Below, one piece after another: positions 37,210-46,112 of a stretch of DNA of 64,000 nucleotides (its first letter is position 1; every line of letters begins with the position of its first letter). The position numbers were made by a program, and so were the translations under genes. The notes beneath the pieces are model-generated. The model worked only from the letters and a program-made list of their open reading frames with translations, had not been told where the DNA came from and made no database searches. This DNA comes from Rhizobium sp. JAB6. GTDB lineage: Bacteria; Pseudomonadota; Alphaproteobacteria; Rhizobiales; Rhizobiaceae. The stretch lies in the NCBI RefSeq assembly GCF_003024605.1, contig NZ_PYJQ01000009.1, positions 1,224,303-1,288,302 of the forward strand, in the 5' to 3' direction.

Positions 37210-37246
37210 AATCATCATACAAGAATATTGCCAATGTATGATGATT
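37210..37246. promoter_or_regulatory. Perfect 12-bp inverted repeat upstream of the FadR-type regulator
   Basis: AATCATCATACA (37210-37221) and TGTATGATGATT (37235-37246) form an exact inverted repeat with a 13-base spacer. It stands about 100 bases before the GTG of the FadR/GntR regulator and upstream of D-galactonate dehydratase, so it is a likely autoregulatory operator. The TGTATGAT half fits sites seen for GntR/FadR-type regulators. Confidence 0.6.
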
Positions 37247-37348
37247 GGCGTATCTTCATTCCAATGCGAAGAGCGATGGCGCCAAAGCGCGCAGATCCTT
37301 CGCAGCGGGGTTTCCGCGAAAGCTGCGGAATGGTGCGGAGGAAAAAGC

Positions 37349-38143
37349 GTGGAATCGCTGCATAGGCAGGAGCATGGCGCAGCAGCCAAGTCTGAGCGTC
37401 GCCCGCGCGTGCGTAAGAATGTGACGGCTGCGATCGCTGAGGATATCTGCGCCGAACGTTATCCTTCCGGTTCGACCTTGCCGCGCGAGAGCGATCTCTG
37501 CGAAATGTACGGCGTCAGCCGCACGGTGATCCGCGAATCCCTCAAGGTGCTGGAGTCCAAGGGCCTCGTGCGCGGCAAGCCGCGCATCGGCACGACCGTC
37601 TGCGATAAGGATGACTGGAACATTCTCGACCAGGACGTGCTGGAGTGGATGGGCCCTTATATCACCGATTTCGATATTCTCGGCTCCATCCTCGAAGCGC
37701 GCCGCACCATCGAACCCGCTGCCGCCGAATATGCAGCAGAACGGGCGACAGCTCGCGAAATTGCCGACCTGGAAAACGCCTGGGAGCGCATGCGCGACAG
37801 CGGCGATGACCCGGAGGGCTTTACCGAGGCCGACGTGGCCTTTCACAAGCTGCTGCTAGGCGCCAGCCACAATCAGGTGTTTCGGCGCCTCTCCAGCGCC
37901 ATGCATGCCGGCCTCAAATATGCGCTGCACGCCTCCAACGTCGCCGCCGATAGCCGCGACGAAGCGATCGCCGTTCACGGCGAACTCGTCGAGGCGCTGC
38001 GCTTGCGCGACCGCGATGCCGCACGCGCCTGCGCCCATCGCATGCTCGATCTTGCCGCCCGCGATCTCGCCGTCGAACGGCGGCTGGACATAGGCCGGAA
38101 AGCAAACCCCGAAACCCCGAAATCTGCGGCCTCGCGCCGCTGA
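37349..38143 (+). CDS. FadR/GntR family transcriptional regulator (likely DgoR-like)
   Basis: A 264-residue regulator with an N-terminal GntR winged helix (SGSTLPRESDLCEMYGVSRTVIRESLKVLESKGLV, about residues 35-75) and a C-terminal FCD ligand domain (EARRTIEPAAAEYAAERAT and later FHKLLLGASHNQVF). The GTG at 37349 is chosen because GGAGG stands at the right distance and the upstream frame has no family sequence. It is followed after 30 bases by D-galactonate dehydratase, so it probably responds to galactonate or its breakdown product. Confidence 0.9.
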   Translation: MESLHRQEHGAAAKSERRPRVRKNVTAAIAEDICAERYPSGSTLPRESDLCEMYGVSRTVIRESLKVLESKGLVRGKPRIGTTVCDKDDWNILDQDVLEWMGPYITDFDILGSILEARRTIEPAAAEYAAERATAREIADLENAWERMRDSGDDPEGFTEADVAFHKLLLGASHNQVFRRLSSAMHAGLKYALHASNVAADSRDEAIAVHGELVEALRLRDRDAARACAHRMLDLAARDLAVERRLDIGRKANPETPKSAASRR

Positions 38144-38173
38144 CCCAACCCAAGGCTAAACGGAATCATTCCC

Positions 38174-39322
38174 ATGAAAATCACCAAGCTGACGACCTAC
38201 ATCGTTCCCCCGCGCTGGCTGTTCCTGAAGATCGAAACCGATGAAGGCATCGTCGGCTGGGGCGAGCCCGTGGTCGAGGGCCGTGCGCTCACCGTCCAGG
38301 CGGCCGTGCACGAACTGGAAGACTACCTGATCGGCAAGGATCCCTTCCTGATCGAAGATCACTGGACCGTCATGTACCGCGCCGGCTTCTATCGCGGTGG
38401 CGCAGTCCACATGTCGGCGCTCGCCGGCATCGACCAGGCGCTCTGGGACATCAAGGGCAAGGCACTCGGCCAACCGATCCATTCGTTGCTCGGCGGCCAG
38501 GTGCGCGACAAGATCAAGGTCTATTCCTGGATCGGCGGCGACCGCCCCTCCGATGTCGCCAACAATGCCAAGGACGTCGTTGCGCGCGGCTTCAAGGCGA
38601 TCAAGCTCAATGGCTGCGAGGAAATGCAGATCGTCGACACCTATGACAAGGTGGAAAAGGCCGTCGAGACCATCGCCACCATCCGCGAGGCGATCGGCCC
38701 ATATATCGGCATCGGCGTCGATTTCCACGGCCGCGTTCACCGGCCGATGGCCAAGGTGCTCGCCAAGGAGCTCGAGCCCTACAAGCTGCTCTTCATCGAG
38801 GAACCGGTTCTGTCGGAAAACCGCGAAGCCTTGAAGGAAATCGCCAATCATTGCTCGACGCCGATCGCGCTTGGCGAACGCCTTTATTCGCGCTGGGACT
38901 TTAAGTCGGTCCTGTCGGACGGCTATGTCGATATTCTCCAGCCAGACCTCAGCCACGCCGGCGGCATCACCGAATGCCGCAAGATCGCGGCCATGGCCGA
39001 AGCCTATGACGTGGCGCTGGCGCCGCATTGCCCGCTTGGTCCAATCGCCCTTGCCGCCTGCCTGCAGGTCGATGCCGTCAGCTACAATGCCTTCATCCAG
39101 GAACAGAGCCTCGGCATCCACTACAACAAAGGCAACGACATCCTCGACTATATCTCCAACAAGGAAGTGTTCCACTATGCCGACGGCTTCGTCTCGATCC
39201 CGCAGGGCCCCGGCCTCGGCATCGAAGTCGACGAAGCCTATGTCATCGAGCGCGCCAAGGAAGGCCATCGCTGGCGCAACCCGGTCTGGCGTCATGAAGA
39301 CGGTAGCGTCGCCGAATGGTAA
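38174..39322 (+). CDS. dgoD: D-galactonate dehydratase
   Basis: A 382-residue Mg-dependent enzyme of the enolase superfamily that dehydrates D-galactonate to 2-keto-3-deoxygalactonate (EC 4.2.1.6, De Ley-Doudoroff route). Family marks are [41 protein letters not shown], the metal ligands in [12 protein letters not shown] and [10 protein letters not shown], and the catalytic His in [12 protein letters not shown]. It forms an operon with the upstream FadR-type regulator. A kinase and aldolase to complete the route are not in the window. Confidence 0.93.
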   Translation: MKITKLTTYIVPPRWLFLKIETDEGIVGWGEPVVEGRALTVQAAVHELEDYLIGKDPFLIEDHWTVMYRAGFYRGGAVHMSALAGIDQALWDIKGKALGQPIHSLLGGQVRDKIKVYSWIGGDRPSDVANNAKDVVARGFKAIKLNGCEEMQIVDTYDKVEKAVETIATIREAIGPYIGIGVDFHGRVHRPMAKVLAKELEPYKLLFIEEPVLSENREALKEIANHCSTPIALGERLYSRWDFKSVLSDGYVDILQPDLSHAGGITECRKIAAMAEAYDVALAPHCPLGPIALAACLQVDAVSYNAFIQEQSLGIHYNKGNDILDYISNKEVFHYADGFVSIPQGPGLGIEVDEAYVIERAKEGHRWRNPVWRHEDGSVAEW

Positions 39323-39371
39323 GACCACGCTCGTCTCCTGACGGACGGGAAACGGCATATCTCCAGTGATG

Positions 39372-39415
39372 AAAGGCCCGGTGGCAGCAGATCCGCGCTA
39401 TCGGGCCTTTTCTTT
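39372..39415 (+). terminator. Rho-independent terminator after dgoD
   Basis: AAAGGCCCG (39372-39380) and CGGGCCTTT (39402-39410) form a 9-bp stem with a 21-base loop, followed by a T-rich tail (TCTTT). It lies about 50 bases after the dgoD stop. Confidence 0.7.
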
Positions 39416-39645
39416 AGACGGTGCTGCTCTCCGGCACCTTCCCCCTTTGCCGCCTGGCGGCGAACATCGCTGCACATCCGCTGTGCCGCTCTCTCCAAAA
39501 AAGTTGCGCCTGCAGTATCGGCGCAGATACTGCAGGCGCGTCATGCGTCTCAACAAGCCCCCAGGGAGACGCATTACCGGAGCATGATTGCCAAAGGCGT
39601 GGAGTGCCCTTCAGCTCAGACCATGCTCAAGCAGGCAATTCCAAA
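39416..39645. repeat. Two tandem perfect hairpins between dgoD and the Bax1 gene
   Basis: In the gap between the terminator and the Bax inhibitor-1 gene there are two close hairpins: GCGCCTGCAGTATC (39506-39519) with GATACTGCAGGCGC (39526-39539), a perfect 14-bp stem with a 6-base loop, and ATGCGTCTC (39543-39551) with GAGACGCAT (39566-39574). No gene is seen. They may terminate transcripts from the minus-strand Bax1 gene or be a mobile palindromic repeat. Confidence 0.6.
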
Positions 39646-40362
39646 CTACTCCCGCTCGCCGGTGAAATTCAGCAGCAGCTGGAAGATGTTGACGAAGTTC
39701 AGGTAGAGCGACAGAGCACCGAAGACGGCGAGCTTCTGCTGCGATTCCTGATCGTAGTTTTCAGCATACTGTTCCTTGATGTTCTGCGTATCCCAGGCGG
39801 TCAGTCCGACGAAGACGACGATACCAATGACCGAGATGGCGAACTGCAACGCGCTCGAACCCAGGAAAATATTGACGATGCTGGCGATGATCACACCGAA
39901 CAGGCCCATCATCAGGAACGAGCCGATGTTGGAAAGATCACGCTTCGTCGTATAGCCGTAAAGGCTGGTCGCGCCGAACATGGTCGCGGCAATGAAGAAG
40001 GTGCGCGCAATGCTCGTGCCGGTGAAGACCAGGAAGACCGAGGCCAGCGACAGGCCCATGACCGCACAGAAGGCCCAGAACATCATCTGCGCCGTGCCGG
40101 CCGACATCGACTGGATGCGGAACGAGAAGAAGAACACGAAGGCAAGCGGCGCCAGCATGACGACCCACTTCAGCGGGCTTTGGAAGATCGGCACATAGAG
40201 CGCCGGCGTCGTGCCGACGATCAGCGCGACGATTCCCGTCACGACAAGGCCGATACCCATATAGTTGTAGACGCGCAGCATGTGCCGGCGCAGTCCTTCG
40301 TCGAAGAGCGCCTGAGAGCCGGCGGCGGCTCCGTAGCCGTATCGCGGATTGGTCGGGTTCAT
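39646..40362 (-). CDS. Bax inhibitor-1/YccA family membrane protein
   Basis: A 238-residue inner-membrane protein with seven expected transmembrane helices. The family N-terminus (NYMGIGLVVTGIVALIVG) and the C-terminal SVIGIVVFVGLTAWDTQNIKEQY, with the conserved Asp of the BI-1 pore, are present. Bacterial members conduct Ca2+ or interact with FtsH. It is a single gene, with short flanks, before the anti-sigma gene on the same strand. Confidence 0.93.
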   Translation of the reverse strand: MNPTNPRYGYGAAAGSQALFDEGLRRHMLRVYNYMGIGLVVTGIVALIVGTTPALYVPIFQSPLKWVVMLAPLAFVFFFSFRIQSMSAGTAQMMFWAFCAVMGLSLASVFLVFTGTSIARTFFIAATMFGATSLYGYTTKRDLSNIGSFLMMGLFGVIIASIVNIFLGSSALQFAISVIGIVVFVGLTAWDTQNIKEQYAENYDQESQQKLAVFGALSLYLNFVNIFQLLLNFTGERE

Positions 40363-40383
40363 GGTCGTTCTCCTTAATCCAAA

Positions 40384-41154
40384 CTAGTAGAGACTGCGGG
40401 CAAGCTTTTCGGCATCGCCGTCAAGCTGACCCGCCTTGCCATTGCCGATCAGCGCATAGGCGACTTCCCCGATCTGCCAATAGGCAGCCTGAACATCGTC
40501 ACGCTTGATGTGACTGACATCCTGAACGGCGAAATTGCCCGGACGGACGGCAAACAGTGACAAATGCCCGTCTTCGCCGGCATCGACCATCATTTCGACG
40601 CTCGGCCCGAATTCGGACGGATAGATTTGCGCATCGGTGACGCGCCAGCCACCCGGCAGCTCCGGCAATATGATTGCCGTCGAAGCACGGATTTCTTCCG
40701 GATTATAGCTTGCAGCCTTCGATTGCGGCTTGATCTCTTCGCGCACGGTGGTCGTTTTATAGGCGCGTACCGCATCGTCGACAAAGGCCGGCGGCCGCGT
40801 GGAAGCACTGACCTCGCTCGCCGTAAAGGCGCCGAAGGACGTATGCGCAACCCAGCCGGTGGTCACCAGCACGGCGATGGCGGCGACACGCTGAAACGAG
40901 CCGAGCACGCGGCCATAGGCCAGCCCGCGCTCCAGCCGCCGTGCGGCTTCCCGCGTTTCCGCCCGGACCACATGGCCTTCTCCGGCCAGCGCCATGCGCA
41001 GCTCACCGCGGATGCTCATGTCAGCCATCACTTTGGCGGCGATCTCAGGATGCTCCGAGAGATAGGATTCCACCTCGATACGGCGCGCAAGCGTCAGCTC
41101 GCCATCGACATAGGCGTCGAGATCGGTATCGATGATCGGATCAACGATTTTCAT
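40384..41154 (-). CDS. Anti-sigma factor
   Basis: A 256-residue membrane-bound regulator of the neighbouring ECF sigma factor. The N-terminal cytoplasmic part has DLDAYVDGELTLARRIEVESYL, typical of anti-sigma domains but without the zinc-binding His-x3-Cys-x2-Cys. One transmembrane segment is near residues 88-108 (VAAIAVLVTTGWVAHTSFGAF), and about 145 residues face the periplasm. The gene overlaps the end of the sigma factor gene by 14 bases, so both are made together. Confidence 0.88.
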   Translation of the reverse strand: MKIVDPIIDTDLDAYVDGELTLARRIEVESYLSEHPEIAAKVMADMSIRGELRMALAGEGHVVRAETREAARRLERGLAYGRVLGSFQRVAAIAVLVTTGWVAHTSFGAFTASEVSASTRPPAFVDDAVRAYKTTTVREEIKPQSKAASYNPEEIRASTAIILPELPGGWRVTDAQIYPSEFGPSVEMMVDAGEDGHLSLFAVRPGNFAVQDVSHIKRDDVQAAYWQIGEVAYALIGNGKAGQLDGDAEKLARSLY

Positions 41155-41680
41155 TGCCGCCTCCCTCGATAAGCCTGAGATGCGAAACCTTGAAGGTAGC
41201 CTCCTCGAAATGACGCAGCGTCGCGCGAGCCCGGGCGATGCGGGACATCAAAGTGCCGACGGGAATGCCAAGCGCCGACGCCGCCTCCTGATAGGAGAGA
41301 TCCTCGATCGCCACGAGATGCAGGGCCTCGCGTTGCTCCTCGGGCAGACTGAAGAAGGCTTCGCGAACCTGGCTCAAACGCACGGTATGGTCCTGCGATG
41401 CCGGCAGCGCCGTTTCGAGATCGGCCGCGGCCTCCTCGTGACGACGGTTCAGCGACTTCTTCTGGCGCAGTCGGTCGATATGCACATTGTGCAGGATTGA
41501 TAGCAGCCAGGTGCGCAGATTGCCGTCGCGCCTGAAAGATGCCTTACGCTCATAGGCCTTCACCAGCGCGTCATGCACCAGATCCTCAGCCTCGTCCGCA
41601 TTGCGCACGAGCGAGCGGGCGTACCGTCTCAGCGAACCGAGCTGCCCCAAAACATCGAATGTGCGTCCTTTGCGTTCCAT
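41141..41680 (-). CDS. ECF-type RNA polymerase sigma factor
   Basis: A 179-residue alternative sigma factor. Region 2 includes RNADEAEDLVHDALVKAYER and FRRDGNLRTWLLSILHNVHID; region 4 includes LPEEQREALHLVAIEDLSYQEAASALGIPVGTLMSRIARAR. It is followed by its overlapping anti-sigma gene. A GGAATA-N16-CGTATA element just upstream may be a self-recognised promoter. The stimulus is not readable from the sequence. Confidence 0.93.
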   Translation of the reverse strand: MERKGRTFDVLGQLGSLRRYARSLVRNADEAEDLVHDALVKAYERKASFRRDGNLRTWLLSILHNVHIDRLRQKKSLNRRHEEAAADLETALPASQDHTVRLSQVREAFFSLPEEQREALHLVAIEDLSYQEAASALGIPVGTLMSRIARARATLRHFEEATFKVSHLRLIEGGGNENR

Positions 41681-41687
41681 ACCCCTA

Positions 41688-41715
41688 TATACGGAAGCAC
41701 TCCGGATTCTATTCC
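41688..41715 (-). promoter_or_regulatory. Possible ECF-type promoter of the sigma/anti-sigma operon
   Basis: On the minus strand GGAATA (41715-41710) is followed after 16 bases by CGTATA (41693-41688), close to the ECF form GGAAC-N16/17-CGT. The -10 box ends only about eight bases before the ATG, so the transcript would be nearly leaderless. This is a weak call. Confidence 0.35.
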
Positions 41716-41745
41716 ATCGCGCGACGAATATTTTTGCTGATTTTT

Positions 41746-42669
41746 TTACATCAGCAGGAAATCCTTGGGCTGCGGCAGGGGCGGCAGGTCGGTTTCACCG
41801 AGCGCTTCGCGCAGATTGATCTCGATCGTATCGGCAAGGGCGCCGATGGCGAGCGCATTGGGACGATGGCCGAAGGGGTCTTCCAGCTCGTCGCCGAGCG
41901 CGTCCAGGCCGAAGAAGGTGTAGGCGATGAGGGCAGTCACGAAGGGCGAGCCCCAGCCGAGCGTATCGACATAGCCGAAGGGCAGGAGGAAACAGAAGAG
42001 ATAGGCAGTGCGATGCAGAAGCAGCGTATAGCCGAACGGCAGCGGCGTGTTGCGCAGCCGCTCGCAGGCGGCCTGCACGGCTCCCATCTGGCCAATCGTG
42101 ATATCCAGCATCTGATACTGGATATCCGAAATCGTGCCCGATGCCTTCATTCGCGCGAGATCGGCGGACATGAGGCGCAGAATGAGATCAGGCTTGTTGC
42201 GAGCCGCATGATAGAATTCGGCCTCACTTGGCGTTAGCAGGCGCAGCACCTTGCTCTCGTCGCTGCTGGGCCGCAGAAGACAGACCAATGCCTGTGTAAA
42301 GGCCATGGTCAGGCGCAGGAGGTTATTGCGCGCTTCAATACCGGTCTCGCCCGCACTCTCCAGCACCAGCGTTTGCCGGGCAAAGCTGCGTGATACATTG
42401 ACGAGCTGTCCCCAATCGCGCCTGCCCTCCCACCAGCGGTCGTAGCAGGCATTGTTGCGGAAGCCGAGAAAGATCGAAAGGGCGATGCCGAGCAGCGAAA
42501 GAGCCGACCCGTTGAAGGAGACGATGAGATGCGGCTTCTCCTCATGGCCCCAGACGATCAGCGCCGATAGCAGAAAGATCGCAATGATCTGCGGCAGGAT
42601 GCGCCGGATGATCGATCCGCGGACGATGAAGAAAAGCTGGAAGAGATTCGGCCGGTCGCGGACGATCAT
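41746..42669 (-). CDS. Bestrophin family ion channel
   Basis: A 307-residue inner-membrane protein of the bestrophin/UPF0187 (YneE) family, which forms pentameric ion channels. Family sequences are the start MIVRDRPNLFQLFFIVRGSI, then SLLGIALSIFLGFRNNACYDRWWEGR, and the C-terminal TLGWGSPFVTALIAYTFFGLDALGDELEDPFG. The ATG at 42669 matches the family; the frame extends to 42714. It is a single gene between the sigma factor and msrA. Confidence 0.9.
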   Translation of the reverse strand: MIVRDRPNLFQLFFIVRGSIIRRILPQIIAIFLLSALIVWGHEEKPHLIVSFNGSALSLLGIALSIFLGFRNNACYDRWWEGRRDWGQLVNVSRSFARQTLVLESAGETGIEARNNLLRLTMAFTQALVCLLRPSSDESKVLRLLTPSEAEFYHAARNKPDLILRLMSADLARMKASGTISDIQYQMLDITIGQMGAVQAACERLRNTPLPFGYTLLLHRTAYLFCFLLPFGYVDTLGWGSPFVTALIAYTFFGLDALGDELEDPFGHRPNALAIGALADTIEINLREALGETDLPPLPQPKDFLLM

Positions 42670-42793
42670 GACGAAACGCACTCTGGATGACGATCTGGTG
42701 TGGCAGCAATACACCAGACCAGCCGGGAGTAACGAGCATTTCTTGCAAGGCGGCCCTGACCGGCGGACATCGCTCGCCGGTCAGGGCAGGCCA

Positions 42794-43546
42794 TCATTTC
42801 GCGCTGGCGCTTGCCGTCACCAGAACCGGATCGGCGCGATAATCTCCAGGAAAGAGGTGCTGCAGGTTCTTGATCTTCGGCAGATCGTTGATGACGATAT
42901 AGGGATAGTTCGGATGCGTCGTTAGGAAATCCTGATGATAGTCCTCGGCGGCATAGAATTGCCGCGCCGGCTCGATCTTGGTGACAACAGCCGCGTCGAA
43001 GACCTTGGCATGATTGAGCTGCTCGATATAGGCGCGGGCAATGTCGGCCTGCGACTGGCTGGTTGGGAAGATGACCGAACGATATTGCGTGCCTGTATCC
43101 GGCCCCTGATAGTTCAGCTCCGTCGGATCATGCGCCACCGAGAAATAGATCTGGAGCAGGTGGCCATAGCTGATCTTGTGGGGATCGAAGACGATGCGCA
43201 CGGATTCGGCATGGCCGGTGTCGCCTGTGCTTACCATTTCATAATGGGCCGCATTCTTGCTGCCGCCCGTATAACCTGAGGTGGCGCTGATGACGCCATT
43301 GACGTGCTGGAACACACCCTGCACGCCCCAGAAGCAGCCGCCGGCAAGCACCGCTGTCTCCGTACTCGCGGACGAAGCCTTTTCATCGACGCTCGGCGGT
43401 GGGATTACACGCGCATCCTCGGCGAAAGCGCGGCCGGCAAATTGCAGCACAACGCCGCCAAGCAACAGCGCCGCCGCCGTCATGCCGGCAAAACGAGCAA
43501 CGCGCGCTGAACGGATTCGGATCATGTCCGTCGATAGAATCTTCAT
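42794..43546 (-). CDS. msrA: Exported peptide methionine (S)-S-oxide reductase
   Basis: A 250-residue MsrA that repairs methionine sulfoxide (EC 1.8.4.11). A hydrophobic N-terminal segment (about residues 18-38, ARFAGMTAAALLLGGVVLQFAG) acts as a signal peptide or anchor, so the enzyme works outside the cytoplasm. The catalytic motif AGGCFWGVQGVFQHV, SGYTGGSKNAAHYEMVSTGDTGHAE and the later FFSVAHDPTELNYQGPD-type block (here IYFSVAHDPTE) are present. The start at 43546 gives this topology. No msrB is adjacent. Confidence 0.92.
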   Translation of the reverse strand: MKILSTDMIRIRSARVARFAGMTAAALLLGGVVLQFAGRAFAEDARVIPPPSVDEKASSASTETAVLAGGCFWGVQGVFQHVNGVISATSGYTGGSKNAAHYEMVSTGDTGHAESVRIVFDPHKISYGHLLQIYFSVAHDPTELNYQGPDTGTQYRSVIFPTSQSQADIARAYIEQLNHAKVFDAAVVTKIEPARQFYAAEDYHQDFLTTHPNYPYIVINDLPKIKNLQHLFPGDYRADPVLVTASASAK

Positions 43547-43615
43547 GACGATTTCCTCTCGACCGTGATTGTAAATGCTCCGGTCGTAAGGAAATACGGG
43601 AAGACAGACATTTTT

Positions 43616-43637
43616 GTTACACACGCACGCGTGTAAC
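43616..43637. promoter_or_regulatory. Palindrome upstream of msrA
   Basis: GTTACAC (43616-43622) and GTGTAAC (43631-43637) form an inverted repeat around ACGCACGC, about 70 bases before the msrA start on the minus strand. It looks like a repressor or activator operator; no regulator gene is adjacent. Confidence 0.4.
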
Positions 43638-43669
43638 ACCGAAACGTGAACGAGGCTGTCGAATGGATC

Positions 43670-43879
43670 TCAATAGTGAGGCGGCTTGGTAACGGCAGGT
43701 GCTTCGAGCGACTGCTCCTCCAGCGTCAGAAACCGCTCCGTCAGCCGGTCGAGCTTCTGCCTGGTTTGCTCGACCACCTTCCATTGCTCGGCAATCTGGT
43801 CGGAAAGCTCCTCAATCGTCTTGGCCTGATAGGCAACCGTTTCCTCAAGTTTGGTGATACGGCTCTGTTCGTCTGACAT
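43670..43879 (-). CDS. slyX: SlyX family protein
   Basis: A 69-residue cytosolic protein that is almost entirely coiled coil (RITKLEETVAYQAKTIEELSDQIAEQW) and ends in PPHY, as SlyX proteins do. Its function is unknown. It stands alone between msrA and the divergent phosphodiesterase operon. Confidence 0.88.
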   Translation of the reverse strand: MSDEQSRITKLEETVAYQAKTIEELSDQIAEQWKVVEQTRQKLDRLTERFLTLEEQSLEAPAVTKPPHY

Positions 43880-43984
43880 GTCTAATCCCTTTTACAACGA
43901 TCTATAGCACCGGTACCGCCGCGTACAGTCCTTCCATTCGGCATGAGGCAAGCGGCAGCGTCGTTTGACGGTGATGTGACAAAA

Positions 43985-44002
43985 CTGAAAAACGGCTGAA
44001 AA
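43985..44002 (+). promoter_or_regulatory. Possible Pho-box-like direct repeat upstream of the phosphodiesterase operon
   Basis: CTGAAAA (43985-43991) and CTGAAAA (43996-44002) are spaced 11 bases apart, the period of PhoB sites; each half matches the consensus CTGTCAT poorly. Just upstream on the opposite strand TTGTCAC and CCGTCAA also stand with 11-base period. The fit to PhoB is tentative, but it suits a glycerophosphodiester uptake operon. Confidence 0.3.
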
Positions 44003-44115
44003 GACCCGTTACCTAAATGACATGGCGGCCCTCTAAAGAGAGCGCGGAGACGCGCCGGCTTCGAAGGCCATTCCTTCGGCGGGCGTACCCTTTCTGAAGA
44101 CCGCGGAGAAGCGCC

Positions 44116-44952
44116 TTGAAGATCATCCAGATCACCGACACGCATTTGAGCCCCAACAAGCCGCATTTCAACGGCAATTGGGAGCCGCTGGCGAAATGGA
44201 TCGAGGCGAGCGGTGCTGATCTCGTCGTTCATACCGGCGACTTGAGCGTCGATGGCGCCGACAAGGACGAAGATCTGATTTTCTCCATGGATCTGATGCG
44301 GCAGGTTTCCGTGCCCATGCTGATCGTGCCCGGCAACCATGATGTCGGCCACCTGCCAGGCTCCTATCAGCCCGTCAATCCCGAGCGGCTGGACCGCTGG
44401 CGCCGCCTCGTCGGCCCGGACTATTGGGCGAAGGATATCGGCAATTGGCGCCTGATCGGCCTCAACAGCCTACTGATGGGCTTCGAGGATGTCGAGGAGC
44501 AGAAGCAGTTCGACTGGCTGCAGGAGAAGCTCGAAAGCCGTGGCGAGCGCCGCATTGCCCTCTTTGCCCATAAGCCGCTCTTCGTCGATGCGCCCGATGA
44601 GGGCGATACCGGCTACTGGAGCGTGCGCCCCGCGCAGCGCCGCAGGCTCTACGATCTGATCGCGGCCCACGACGTCGCCCTTTTCGGCAGCGGCCACCTG
44701 CACTGGACCTGGGAAGGTCGCTTCAACGACACCAACCTCGTCTGGGCACCGCCCGGCGCCTTCATCCTAGACAAGATGGAACGTGAAATGCCGGGTGAAC
44801 GCCTGATCGGCGCAGCGATCCATGAACTTGGCGAAGTCGTATCGACCGAGCTCGTCGCCGTGCCCGGCATGACCGCCTACTTCCTTGACGACGTGGTCAT
44901 GGAAGTCTATCCGCAGGCAGCACCGAAGGCAAAGAAGGAGCCGGCCGAATGA
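44116..44952 (+). CDS. Metallophosphodiesterase (GpdQ/CpdA-like)
   Basis: A 278-residue two-metal phosphodiesterase of the Icc/CpdA/GpdQ group. Metal motifs are IQITDTHLSPN, VVHTGDLSVDG, VPGNHDVGH, the His in LFAHKPLF and the terminal GSGHLHWTW. Members cleave cAMP or glycerophosphodiesters. It begins at TTG 44116 (GGAG stands eight bases before) and overlaps the ABC ATP-binding gene by four bases. The Ugp-like transporter that follows makes glycerophosphodiester hydrolysis the more likely role. A signal peptide is absent, so it acts on imported substrate. Confidence 0.85.
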   Translation: MKIIQITDTHLSPNKPHFNGNWEPLAKWIEASGADLVVHTGDLSVDGADKDEDLIFSMDLMRQVSVPMLIVPGNHDVGHLPGSYQPVNPERLDRWRRLVGPDYWAKDIGNWRLIGLNSLLMGFEDVEEQKQFDWLQEKLESRGERRIALFAHKPLFVDAPDEGDTGYWSVRPAQRRRLYDLIAAHDVALFGSGHLHWTWEGRFNDTNLVWAPPGAFILDKMEREMPGERLIGAAIHELGEVVSTELVAVPGMTAYFLDDVVMEVYPQAAPKAKKEPAE

Positions 44953-46112
44953 GCGCGCTCTCGCTTCGCGGCATCGCCAAATCCTTCGGCGGCAACGCCA
45001 TCCTCAAAGGCGTCGATCTCGATGTCCACCCCGGTGAGTTCATTGCGCTTGTCGGCCCCTCCGGCTGCGGCAAGAGTACGCTGCTGCGCATCCTCGCCGG
45101 CCTCGATCACGCCGACAGCGGCGAAATCATCCTTGGCGGCAGCGACGTTTCCGGCGTCGCGGCGGCGGACCGCAACATCGCCATGGTCTTCCAGTCCTAT
45201 GCGCTCTATCCGCACCTGACGGCCTCGGAAAACATTGCCGTGCCGCTCGCCATGCGCCGCCTGTCGCGTGTTCAGCGCCTGCCCTTCGTCGGCTCACTGA
45301 TCCCCGGCCAGCGCGCGGCCCGCACCGGCATCATCCGCGACGTCCGCGAAATGGCTGTTTCCCTGAAGATCGATCACCTGCTCGACCGCAAGCCCGGCCA
45401 GATGTCCGGCGGCCAGCGCCAGCGTGTGGCGCTCGCCCGCGCCATGGTGCGCCGTCCCGCCGTCTTTCTCATGGACGAGCCGCTTTCCAATCTCGATGCC
45501 AATCTGCGCGTCCACGCCCGCGGCGAAATCGTCGATCTGCATCGCCGCGCCGGCGTCCCCACGGTCTACGTCACCCACGATCAGGCCGAGGCGCTGTCCA
45601 TGGCGGATCGCGTTGCGGTTATGATCGGAGGGCAGTTGCTGCAGCTCGCCTCGCCGCAGACGATCTATGACGACCCGACCCATGTCGAAGTCGCCCGCTT
45701 TGTCGGCCAACCGCGCATCAACTTGCTGCCGGCGCTCGCCGAAAACGGCATCGTCGCCTTCGGCGGCATCCGGCTTGCCCTGGAAGACGGCAGTGTCGCC
45801 GGCAACAATGTCACGCTCGGCATTCGCCCGGAATTCGTGCACCTCACCCAGAACCGTCAGGATGCGCTCGCCGCCCATATCGAGCGGATGGAGTTCCTCG
45901 GCTCCGAAGTCATCCTCTATGCCAAGCTCGACGCCATTGGCGAGACCATGGTCGTAAAGCTCGCTCCGGTCGAAGTTGCCGGTCTTTCCGCCGGCATGCC
46001 CGTTGCGCTGTCGCTTGCAGCCGAACAGGCGATGGTCTTCGCCGAGGATGGCCGTCGCCTGCGCGCGAGCCCGACCACCGTCGAAGCGACGCGGGAGAAG
46101 GCGCATGGCTAG
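44949..46112 (+). CDS. ugpC: ABC transporter ATP-binding protein (UgpC/MalK-type)
   Basis: A 387-residue ATPase of the carbohydrate-importer class. Walker A is GPSGCGKST, the Q-loop [11 protein letters not shown], the signature [15 protein letters not shown], Walker [16 protein letters not shown] and the switch His in [10 protein letters not shown]-terminal TOBE domain follows (about residues 270-370). Between Q-loop and signature there is an insertion (around 105-130) not seen in the usual family members. It is coupled to the phosphodiesterase gene before and the permease gene after by short overlaps. Confidence 0.9.
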   Translation: MSALSLRGIAKSFGGNAILKGVDLDVHPGEFIALVGPSGCGKSTLLRILAGLDHADSGEIILGGSDVSGVAAADRNIAMVFQSYALYPHLTASENIAVPLAMRRLSRVQRLPFVGSLIPGQRAARTGIIRDVREMAVSLKIDHLLDRKPGQMSGGQRQRVALARAMVRRPAVFLMDEPLSNLDANLRVHARGEIVDLHRRAGVPTVYVTHDQAEALSMADRVAVMIGGQLLQLASPQTIYDDPTHVEVARFVGQPRINLLPALAENGIVAFGGIRLALEDGSVAGNNVTLGIRPEFVHLTQNRQDALAAHIERMEFLGSEVILYAKLDAIGETMVVKLAPVEVAGLSAGMPVALSLAAEQAMVFAEDGRRLRASPTTVEATREKAHG

